Source: JAPLGZ01 sp038225095
Lineage (GTDB): Bacteria; Chloroflexota; Anaerolineae; Caldilineales; Caldilineaceae
Assembly: GCA_038225095.1 (NCBI GenBank)
Contig: JBBREZ010000490.1
Span: forward strand, 1-5,296
Reading direction: 5' to 3'
Length of the DNA stretch: 5,296 bases
Shown: piece by piece, positions 1 to 5,296 of the stretch
How the letters are laid out: every line of letters starts with the position of its first letter
Numbering within the stretch: position 1 is the first letter of the stretch
The notes under the pieces: model-generated
Told to the model about the DNA's origin: nothing
Databases searched by the model: none
The model's input: the letters and a program-made list of their open reading frames with translations, nothing else
Program-made: the position numbers and the translations under genes

Positions 1-183
1 GCCATTACGGATGAATCAGAGGCCAATAGCTTAGAAATTAGCCCTCACATTACAGTAGCATTGAACGATAAAGGAGAATTAATCGGCATTGAGATTCTAG
101 ATGCAAGTGTGTTTATGCGAGATTCGATTTTAGAATCGGTCCAGGCCAAAATGCTTGGCTTACTCAATATCCAGCCGGCTTGA
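1..183 (+). CDS. DUF2283 family protein (3' part only)
   Basis: This is the C-terminal end of a small protein; the first bases of the window are already in frame, so the start lies off the left edge. Sixty residues are visible, ending at TGA 181-183. The stretch ISPHITVALNDKGELIGIEI (residues 13-32 of the visible part), followed by LDAS, matches the core of DUF2283 as I know it: a beta strand, a D/N-rich turn, then the GIEILDAS signature. DUF2283 proteins are usually about 65-80 residues, so most of the gene is probably here. Their function is not established; some lie beside DUF4258 genes in toxin-antitoxin-like pairs, but the upstream partner is outside the window. By my hand count the segment is about 43% GC, clearly lower than the metabolic genes downstream. 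The next gene starts 27 bases later on the same strand. Confidence 0.75.
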   Translation, partial: AITDESEANSLEISPHITVALNDKGELIGIEILDASVFMRDSILESVQAKMLGLLNIQPA

Positions 184-210
184 ATTTCAACTGGCGATAC
201 AGGTTACCGC

Positions 211-785
211 ATGCCATTATCCCTGATTATCGTTTCCAGTCTGCCCTGTACCGGTAAGACGACGCTAGGCCGCTGCATTGCCAAGGAACTCAGGTTGCCG
301 TTTGTGCATAAGGACGGCATCAAGGAGCTGTTGTTCGATCACTTGGGCTGGTCTGACCGGGCGTGGTCAAAACGGTTGGGCAGGCCAGCGCTGAATTGTT
401 GTCTTACTTTGCCGAAACGCAACTGGCCGTCGGCCGTTCACTGGTCTTAGAGAGCAACTTTGATCCTGTATTTGCCACACCAAGATTTCAGGCGCTGCAA
501 GAAGAATATAACTTTGTGTCCGTCCAAATTCAATGTAAAGCCGAAGGCGAAGTGCTTTTGCAACGCTTTAAAGCGCGCGCTGAATCTGGCGAACGTCACC
601 CTGGGCATGTCGATCACTTAAATTATGCTGAGTTTCAGACCGTCTTGCTCAATGGAGTTGTGAATACCCTGGCGATTGGTGGTCAGGTGATCGAAATTGA
701 GACAACGGACTTTCAGCAGATCGATTATGCTGGTCTGTTCAAAGCGCTTCAAGCGTCGCCTGCCCCAAACACAAGTTCAACATAG
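211..785 (+). pseudogene. Small P-loop (AAA_33/zeta-like) kinase, frameshifted
   Basis: Two overlapping frames make one protein. The first (from ATG 211) gives the N-terminus with a Walker A motif, SLPCTGKTT (residues 10-18; the usual first Gly is Ser). The second frame carries the rest and ends at TAG 783-785. Adding one A to the AAAA run at 369-372 joins them as AWSKTVGQASAE and gives a continuous 191-residue protein, a normal length for this type of kinase. After the join come a strand with LVLESNF (78-84), seen in AAA_33-type kinases, and an Arg-rich lid, RFKARAESGERHPGH (119-133), seen in a group of small ATP-binding proteins. Such proteins phosphorylate small molecules or nucleotides; the substrate here is unknown. 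The initiation site is weak (only AGG upstream). The break could be a homopolymer sequencing error, a true inactivating mutation, or less likely a -1 ribosomal slip on A-AAA. The family is clear; functional status is not. Confidence 0.75.
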
Positions 786-790
786 GAAGC

Positions 791-795
791 AAGGA
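791..795 (+). promoter_or_regulatory. Ribosome binding site of the dgoD-like gene
   Basis: AAGGA lies 8 bases before ATG 804, a good Shine-Dalgarno match. It supports 804 as the start, in agreement with the MKITK N-terminus typical of the family. Confidence 0.7.
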
Positions 796-803
796 ACCAA
801 ACC

Positions 804-1925
804 ATGAAAATTACAAAACTCGAAACTTTTCTCGTCAAGCCGCGCTGGCTTTTCCTCAAAATGCACACCGATGAAGGCTTGGTCGGCTTGGGCGAACCGA
901 TTTTGGAAGGCCGCGCCCGCACGATTGCCGAAGCGATCGCCGAACTTGAACCGGATCTGATCGGCCAGGACCCAACGCGCGTGATGCATCACTGGCAATC
1001 GATCTACAAACATGCCTTTTATCGCGGCGGGCCGATCCTCACCAGCGCGCTGTCCGGCATCGAACATGCGATGTGGGATCTGGCCGGTAAGGCGGCGGGT
1101 GTGCCGATTTATAAACTGTTTGGTGGGCCGTTGCGCGACCGCATCAAGGTCTACAAAGGTGTGGGCGGCGCCACGGTTGAAGAGGCGGTGAAGCATGCTA
1201 AGGCAGCGGTCGCCCTCGGCTTCCTGGCGCTCAAGACGGGGCCGGTGGGCGGGCGACCGGCGCGTATTATCGAGACGCCAGGCTTTGTGGGGCGCGTCGT
1301 TGAGCGCTTTGCTGCCATGCGCGAAGCAGTGGGCAACGAGATCGATATTGCCATTGATTTTCATGGGGCAGTCAGCCCACAGACGGCTGGCCTGTTGATC
1401 AAGGCGCTCGAACCGTATCAGCCGCTCTTTATCGAAGAGCCAGTCCAATGTCAAAATGTGGATGTGCTGGCCGATCTGGCGCGCAAGATGCATATTCCAA
1501 TTGCCACTGGCGAACGCGTCTTCACCAAATGGGGCTTCCGAGAAATTCTGGAAAAACGCGCGGCGTCGATTCTGCAACCAGACATCTCACACTGTGGTGG
1601 CATTTTCGAGGCGCGCCTGATCGCTGGCATGGCTGAATCCTATTACGCCGCGGTGGCGCCCCACTGTCCGCTGGGGCCGATTTCACTGGCCGCTGGCCTG
1701 CAAGTTGATGCGTCGATTCCTAATTTTCTGGCGCAAGAGCATACGACGTTCGGCGCGGGTTATTTGAAAGACCCCTTTGTCTTCAAAGATGGCTATATCG
1801 AACTACCCACCAAACCCGGCCTGGGCATCGAGTTGGACGAAGAAGCGATGGCCGATAAAATTGGTCACGACTGGCGCAACCCGCGCGCCTTCCACCCGGA
1901 CGATGGGGCTGCGATCGATTGGTAA
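804..1925 (+). CDS. dgoD: Galactonate dehydratase-like enolase-superfamily enzyme
   Basis: A complete 373-residue member of the mandelate racemase/muconate lactonizing enzyme group, closest in my memory to E. coli D-galactonate dehydratase (382 residues). These cytosolic Mg2+ enzymes remove water from an aldonic acid to give a 2-keto-3-deoxy acid. The N-terminal capping domain runs from MKITK to about residue 120 and contains GEP, EGRART and FYRGGPIL; the TIM barrel follows. The DgoD-type active site is intact: Asp185 and His187 (DFHG), Glu211 (FIEEP) and Glu237 (TGER) for the metal, His287 (APHCPLGP) as acid/base, and Glu312. Each sits two positions after its E. coli counterpart. The DWRNP element near the C-terminus (356-360) is also shared. 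The loop after Glu312 is shorter than in E. coli, so the exact substrate (galactonate, gluconate, or a product of the neighbouring SDR) is open. The SDR gene follows 78 bases downstream and probably shares the pathway. Fold and chemistry are near certain; substrate is moderate. Confidence 0.9.
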   Translation: MKITKLETFLVKPRWLFLKMHTDEGLVGLGEPILEGRARTIAEAIAELEPDLIGQDPTRVMHHWQSIYKHAFYRGGPILTSALSGIEHAMWDLAGKAAGVPIYKLFGGPLRDRIKVYKGVGGATVEEAVKHAKAAVALGFLALKTGPVGGRPARIIETPGFVGRVVERFAAMREAVGNEIDIAIDFHGAVSPQTAGLLIKALEPYQPLFIEEPVQCQNVDVLADLARKMHIPIATGERVFTKWGFREILEKRAASILQPDISHCGGIFEARLIAGMAESYYAAVAPHCPLGPISLAAGLQVDASIPNFLAQEHTTFGAGYLKDPFVFKDGYIELPTKPGLGIELDEEAMADKIGHDWRNPRAFHPDDGAAIDW

Positions 1926-1932
1926 ACTATTA

Positions 1933-1965
1933 TGTCAGGCGTAAGCGACTTACCCACGTCTGACA
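1933..1965 (+). promoter_or_regulatory. Inverted repeat between dgoD-like and SDR genes
   Basis: TGTCAGGCGT (1933-1942) pairs with ACGTCTGACA (1956-1965) as a 10-bp stem with one G-U pair. Within it GTAAG-CGA-CTTAC (1941-1953) is a second perfect inverted repeat, and GTCTGAC (1958-1964) is itself a GT-N3-AC palindrome. A T6 run (1977-1982) follows only 11 bases after the stem, so this is not a standard intrinsic terminator. It could be an RNA hairpin that sets differential expression of the two genes, an imperfect attenuator, or an operator. GntR-type regulators of sugar-acid genes often bind GT-N3-AC sites, but no regulator gene is in the window. The structure is seen; the role is inferred. 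Confidence 0.4.
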
Positions 1966-1990
1966 AATTGATCCACTTTTTTGTAAAATG

Positions 1991-1996
1991 AAGGAA
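1991..1996 (+). promoter_or_regulatory. Ribosome binding site of the SDR gene
   Basis: AAGGAA lies 7 bases before ATG 2004. It fixes the start, which places the Rossmann glycine motif at residues 8-15, as expected for an SDR. Confidence 0.65.
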
Positions 1997-2003
1997 ATCA
2001 CCC

Positions 2004-2741
2004 ATGAAACGCAAAATATTAATCACCGGGGCTGCGGGGCGCATTGGCTCTTTTCTCACCAACCAGTGGAAAGAACGCTATGATCTCGTGTTGACCGATG
2101 TGCGCGCCCCCAAGGAAACTTTTGGTTTCCCCTTCACCCAGGCCAATCTGACCGAAATGGATAAGATCCAGTCACTCTGTCAAGGCATTGACACGGTGAT
2201 CCACCTGGGTGCCGACCCCAGTATGGAGGCCGCCTGGGAAAGCCTATTGCCGAATAACATCATCGGCACGTACCATGTCTTTGAAGCAGCCGCGCAAGCC
2301 AACGTGCGCCGCGTGGTTTACGCCAGTAGCGTCAACGCCGTTTTTGGCTATCCAATTGACCAGCAGGTGCATACGAATATGCCGGTCTATCCGATCAATT
2401 TGTATGGCGCCACCAAATGCTGGGGCGAGGCGGCGGCGCGCGTCTATTCACATTTGAAGAAATTTTCGGCCATCTGCCTACGCTTTGGGGCCGTCTCATA
2501 TCGCCCCGGTACGGATCCAGAATATGATGGACGCTATACGCCGGATTATGAGTACCTTGACATCATTTTGACGATGGAAGATCTGACCAAGTTGGTCACG
2601 GCCAGCGTCGAAGCGGCAGATGACCTCTGGTATGGTGTCTTTCAGGGCGTCTCGAACAACCGCTGGAAGCGCCTGGACATCACAGATGCCCGCGCCGTTA
2701 TCGGCTACGAACCAGAAGATGACGCCTTTGCCCTGGCCTAG
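2004..2741 (+). CDS. NAD-dependent SDR, uronate dehydrogenase-like
   Basis: A complete 245-residue protein of the NAD-dependent epimerase/dehydratase (extended SDR) family. The cofactor motif TGAAGRIG is at residues 8-15. Asp32 (TDVR) at the end of the second strand suggests NAD+ over NADP+. The active site has Ser108/Ser109 (YASSV), Tyr134 and Lys138 (YGATK). HLGADPS (67-73), NNIIGTYHVFEAA (84-96) and LYGATKCWGE (133-142) resemble Agrobacterium uronate dehydrogenase as I recall it. That enzyme oxidises D-galacturonate or D-glucuronate to the aldarolactone and is about 265 residues; this one ends sooner after GYEPEDDA. Next to a sugar-acid dehydratase, oxidation of a uronate or aldose to feed that enzyme is a sensible role. 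A nucleotide-sugar epimerase is less likely given the short C-terminal part. The cytosolic SDR assignment is firm; the substrate is inferred. Confidence 0.85.
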   Translation: MKRKILITGAAGRIGSFLTNQWKERYDLVLTDVRAPKETFGFPFTQANLTEMDKIQSLCQGIDTVIHLGADPSMEAAWESLLPNNIIGTYHVFEAAAQANVRRVVYASSVNAVFGYPIDQQVHTNMPVYPINLYGATKCWGEAAARVYSHLKKFSAICLRFGAVSYRPGTDPEYDGRYTPDYEYLDIILTMEDLTKLVTASVEAADDLWYGVFQGVSNNRWKRLDITDARAVIGYEPEDDAFALA

Positions 2742-2825
2742 CCACTTCACAAAAAGTAGGATTGGGCGTACAATGGGGTGAAATGGTGGAAACCGAAACA
2801 GCGCAGCCTGATTGGCGCATGCCTG

Positions 2826-2860
2826 TTGACGAAATTTCCAAATGATCATATCGTTATAAT
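2826..2860 (+). promoter_or_regulatory. Candidate promoter of the Uma2-pduC pair
   Basis: A perfect -10 hexamer TATAAT (2855-2860) sits about 86 bases before the chosen Uma2 start. The best -35 match, TTGACG (2826-2831), is 23 bases away, too far for a standard sigma-70 promoter; at 17 bases the -35 would be AAATTT (2832-2837), which is poor. An 8-bp palindrome ATGATCAT (2842-2849) lies in the spacer and could be an activator or repressor site. The rest of the gap 2742-2945 shows no gene, RNA or terminator that I can recognise. Confidence 0.35.
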
Positions 2861-2931
2861 GAATTTGACCTGTATCGACTGAGCTTATTGAATGCGCCGT
2901 ACTTTTTATGGCAGAGTCCTGATGGCGCGTG

Positions 2932-2937
2932 AAGGAG
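2932..2937 (+). promoter_or_regulatory. Ribosome binding site deciding the Uma2 start
   Basis: AAGGAG lies 8 bases before ATG 2946. Earlier in-frame ATGs at 2892 and 2922 have no comparable site, so the 18 extra codons from 2892 are probably untranslated leader. Confidence 0.7.
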
Positions 2938-2945
2938 AAACCCGG

Positions 2946-3977
2946 ATGGCAACCAAAGTACAGCTAGATCAAGCGGTTAGGACAACTGAAAACGGGCATG
3001 CCCAGCTACAAGGCAGGCAGCCCCTGGATGCTGAATTGATTGAGGGGTTGGACTCCGAAGAAGGGCTGCGAGTCGCTGAGGATGTTTATTGGGAAAAATA
3101 TTATGATCACCCAGACTTTGATTATGAATGGAACAATGGCGTCCTCGAGGCAAAACCGATGTCCGATTATGTGAAGTATTCTATGTATGAATGGCTGGTT
3201 GTCATTCTGCGCGAATTTCTCCAGGTTCACCCTATCGCGCGCAAGATGGCCTTAGAGATGGGTTTTCGCCTGGAACTGCCAGGGCAAAAAGTGACCGTTC
3301 GCAAGCCTGACCTGTTTGTCGTGCGCAACGATAACTTGGCTCCCCTAGGCGATCTAGATCGCACGTATCACGGCATCTGTGACTTGTGCATCGAATCGAT
3401 CTCTGATTCCAGCAAAAAAGAGATCGAACGTGATACAGTGCAAAAGAAACAGGAATACGCCGATTTTGGTGTGCGCGAATACTATATTCTTGACCCAAGC
3501 GCTGAACATACCGCCTTCTACCAACTGACACCGGCTGGAGACTACGCGGATATTAATGCCGGCGCAGAGGGTGTCATCCGTTCGGACGTGCTGCCGGGCT
3601 TTCGCTTTCGCATTGCCGATCTCTATCGCCAGCCCCAATTGATTGAGTTAGTGGAAGATGAAATTTATCGGGAGTTCGTCTTGCTCGAATATCAAGCTGA
3701 AAAGGCGCGTGCTGATTACGAACATGCACTTATGCAGCAAGAACGCGCCCGTGCCGAGCAGGCACAAACTGATGCCGAACAAGCACAAACTGATGCCGAG
3801 CAGGCACGAACTGATGCCGAGCAGGCACGAACTGATGCCAAGCAGGCACGAGCTGATGCCGAACAAGCACAAACTGATGCCGAACAGCAGCACGCACGCG
3901 CCGAGCAAGAACGTATGCGTGCGGAACGCTTGGCTGCCCGCCTGCGTGCGCTGGGGATTGATGAAGAAATGGAATAA
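2946..3977 (+). CDS. Uma2-family PD-(D/E)XK protein with heptad-repeat tail
   Basis: A 343-residue protein from ATG 2946 (strong Shine-Dalgarno). The N-terminal two thirds match the Uma2/DUF820 family, a restriction-endonuclease-like fold: YEWNNGVLEAKP (60-71), KPDLFVV with Asp122, CIESIS with Glu150, VQKKQEYADFGV with Lys167/168, then REYYILDPS (177-185). The acidic residues and Lys are the expected PD-(D/E)XK catalytic set, so nuclease activity is possible, but few Uma2 proteins have been tested and no biological role is agreed. From about residue 240 the protein is highly charged and helical, with six heptads of the form AEQAxTD (270-311), likely a coiled coil. It ends in AARLRALGIDEE, a tail I recall from cyanobacterial and Chloroflexota Uma2 proteins. 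No signal peptide or membrane segment is seen. The stop is five bases from the diol dehydratase start, an unusual pairing. The family is confident; the function is unknown. Confidence 0.85.
   Translation: MATKVQLDQAVRTTENGHAQLQGRQPLDAELIEGLDSEEGLRVAEDVYWEKYYDHPDFDYEWNNGVLEAKPMSDYVKYSMYEWLVVILREFLQVHPIARKMALEMGFRLELPGQKVTVRKPDLFVVRNDNLAPLGDLDRTYHGICDLCIESISDSSKKEIERDTVQKKQEYADFGVREYYILDPSAEHTAFYQLTPAGDYADINAGAEGVIRSDVLPGFRFRIADLYRQPQLIELVEDEIYREFVLLEYQAEKARADYEHALMQQERARAEQAQTDAEQAQTDAEQARTDAEQARTDAKQARADAEQAQTDAEQQHARAEQERMRAERLAARLRALGIDEEME
3753..3878 (+). repeat. Six tandem 21-bp repeats in the Uma2 tail
   Basis: Six direct 21-bp units each encode seven residues (AEQAQTD, AEQAQTD, AEQARTD, AEQARTD, AKQARAD, AEQAQTD). 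Units 3 and 4 are identical in DNA, and so are units 2 and 6, while others differ by synonymous changes (GAGCAG against GAACAA), pointing to recent unit duplication or conversion. The period of 21 keeps the frame, so copy number can vary without breaking the gene; the product is a lengthened coiled coil. Confidence 0.9.
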
Positions 3978-3982
3978 TGTCC

Positions 3983-5296
3983 ATGCAATCAAAAAGATTT
4001 AGTGTTCTCGCCGAACGTGATATCAATAAAGAAACCTTTGTCGAACCCTGGCCAGAAGCGGGCCTGATCGTCACCGACAGCCCCTACGATCCAGCGCCTA
4101 GTTTGCGCATCGAAAATGGACAGGTGGTTGAGATGGACGGGAAAGCCCGCGCCAATTTCGATGCGCTCGACATCTGGATCGCCGACCACGGCCTCAATCT
4201 GGTGGTGGCAGCCGAAGCGATGGCGACGCCGTCCCAACAGATCGCGCACCTATTGGCCGACATCAACGTGACCCAACAGGCCGTGCGCCGGCTGGCCGCA
4301 GGCTGTACGCCAGCCAAACTTTGCACCATTATCAGTCACATGAACGTGCTGGAAATGATGATGGGGTTGGCGAAAATGCGCGTGCGGCGCACCCCGGCCA
4401 ATCAAGCGCATGTTACTAATTGGCGCGAACATCCGGCGCTGTTGGCCGCAGATGCTGCGGAAGCTGCTTTGCGCGGTTTCGCCGAAGTAGAGACAACGGT
4501 ACGGGTGGCGCGCAATGCACCGCTCAACGCATTGGCGATCCTAGTCGGTGTGCAGACTGGGCGCGGCGGCGTGTTGACCCAGTGCTCGGTCGAAGAAGCA
4601 TTAGGGTTGAAACTGGCGATGAAGGGCTTGACTACCTATGCCGAAACGCTTTCGGTGTATGGCACGGAAAAAACCTTCATTGATGGCGACGACACACCGT
4701 GGTCCAAAGCATTTCTGGCGTCGGCCTATGCGTCGCGCGGCGTGAAGGTGCGCTTTACGTCGGGCACTGGTTCGGAAGCGCTCATGGGCAATGCCGAACA
4801 ATGTTCCATGCTCTATCTAGAAGCGCGCTGTCTGTTAATCACACGCGGCGCGGGCAGTCAGGGTGTCCAAAACGGCTCGATTTCCTGTATTGCGTTGCCC
4901 GAATCGTTGCCGGGTGGCGTGCGGGCGGTGCTAGCAGAAAATTTGCTGGCTTCCATGCTTGGTTTGGAAGTGGCAGCGGGCAATGATGCATTGGCGTCGC
5001 ATTCGGCGATTCGCAAGACGGCGAAATTGATGCTCCAATTCATCCCCGGCGCGGACTTTATCTTTTCCGGCTACAGCGCCGTGCCCAAGCGCGACAATCT
5101 CTTTGGCGGCGGCAACTTTGATGCCGAAGATTTTGACGATTATAACGTCTTGCAACGCGATATGCAGGTGGATGGTGGTTTGTGCCCGATCACCGAGCAA
5201 GAGGCATTGGACATTCGCAACGAGGGCGCGAAAGCGCTCCAAGCCGTCTATGCCGAACTGGGCTTTCCCCCGATCACAGAGGAAGAGATCACAGCG
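3983..5296 (+). CDS. pduC: B12-dependent diol/glycerol dehydratase large subunit (3' end missing)
   Basis: An open frame of 438 codons runs off the right edge; the family length is about 554. It is the alpha subunit of the adenosylcobalamin-dependent dehydratase that converts 1,2-propanediol to propanal or glycerol to 3-hydroxypropanal. Starting at MQSKRF it keeps Klebsiella PduC numbering without gaps as I recall that sequence: Gln141 and His143 (QAH), Glu170, Glu221, Gln296, Asp335 and Ser362 (FSGYSAVP) are all present, so the barrel active site appears intact. HVTN, LTQCSVEEA, YGTE, DGDDTPWSKAFLASAYASRG, TSGTGSEALMG and NFDAEDFDDYN are family hallmarks. Position 336 is Ala where Klebsiella has Gln. 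The Shine-Dalgarno (GGAA 3971-3974) lies inside the end of the Uma2 gene; an in-frame ATG at 3977 overlaps that gene's stop (TAATG) and would add only two residues. Either start implies co-translation with Uma2. The medium and small subunits and reactivase should follow outside the window. DhaB cannot be told from PduC here. Confidence 0.95.
   Translation, partial: MQSKRFSVLAERDINKETFVEPWPEAGLIVTDSPYDPAPSLRIENGQVVEMDGKARANFDALDIWIADHGLNLVVAAEAMATPSQQIAHLLADINVTQQAVRRLAAGCTPAKLCTIISHMNVLEMMMGLAKMRVRRTPANQAHVTNWREHPALLAADAAEAALRGFAEVETTVRVARNAPLNALAILVGVQTGRGGVLTQCSVEEALGLKLAMKGLTTYAETLSVYGTEKTFIDGDDTPWSKAFLASAYASRGVKVRFTSGTGSEALMGNAEQCSMLYLEARCLLITRGAGSQGVQNGSISCIALPESLPGGVRAVLAENLLASMLGLEVAAGNDALASHSAIRKTAKLMLQFIPGADFIFSGYSAVPKRDNLFGGGNFDAEDFDDYNVLQRDMQVDGGLCPITEQEALDIRNEGAKALQAVYAELGFPPITEEEITA

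Noticed and set aside
777..1577. A 266-codon open frame on the - strand
   Set aside because: It lies wholly antisense to the dehydratase gene, whose catalytic residues are all present; the antisense protein shows no recognisable domain and arises from codon bias.
1933..1982. Intrinsic terminator
   Set aside because: The stem has a large loop and the T6 run begins 11 bases after it rather than directly.
1960..1989. Sigma-70 promoter CTGACA-18-TAAAAT before the SDR gene as a firm feature
   Set aside because: Transcription would start near 1996, at the end of the AAGGAA site, leaving a leader of about 8 bases and no Shine-Dalgarno; kept only as a remark.
2764..2882. Short open frame in the gap before Uma2
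   Set aside because: It has no ribosome binding site or convincing start codon and no recognisable protein motif, and it overlaps the candidate promoter.
2892..2945. Upstream start for the Uma2 protein
   Set aside because: ATG 2892 and ATG 2922 lack a Shine-Dalgarno, whereas ATG 2946 has AAGGAG at 8 bases; the extra residues match nothing I know in the family.
3753..3878. CRISPR-like array
   Set aside because: The units are contiguous with no unique spacers and encode a heptad in the correct frame.
3648..4074. Several open frames on both strands with repetitive Cys/Leu/Ser or His/Val protein
   Set aside because: They are alternative-frame readings of the 21-bp repeats, which stay open in many frames because the period is a multiple of three.

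Overview
The window carries six genes, all on the + strand, and is cut at both ends. The likely source is an environmental bacterium, possibly a Chloroflexota member. That is inference from gene content (a DUF2283 protein, a Uma2-family nuclease with a heptad-repeat tail, a small HPGH-type P-loop kinase, and sugar-acid and diol metabolism) and from moderate GC; no RNA marker gene is present to confirm it.

Region 1 (1-785) holds the 3' end of a DUF2283 gene, then a small P-loop kinase. The kinase reading frame is broken by an apparent one-base loss in an A run near 369-372. Region 2 (804-2741) is a sugar-acid pair: a complete galactonate-dehydratase-like enolase-superfamily enzyme and a complete NAD-dependent SDR resembling uronate dehydrogenase. 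A 33-bp inverted repeat lies between them. Region 3 (2742-2945) is a non-coding gap with a perfect TATAAT and a strong ribosome binding site that fixes the next start. Region 4 (2946-5296) is a Uma2-family (PD-(D/E)XK) protein with six tandem 21-bp repeats in its coiled-coil tail. Five bases later begins the coenzyme-B12-dependent diol/glycerol dehydratase large subunit (pduC/dhaB type), which runs off the right edge at residue 438 of about 554.

The dehydratase and SDR plausibly work together in oxidation and dehydration of sugar acids (uronate/aldonate type). The diol dehydratase would turn 1,2-diols or glycerol into aldehydes; its medium and small subunits and reactivase are expected beyond the right edge. 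The most notable points are the tight coupling of a Uma2 protein to the diol dehydratase, a pocket substitution (Ala at the position of Klebsiella Gln336), the heptad repeat tract, and the kinase frameshift. I found no RNA gene, CRISPR array or insertion sequence.
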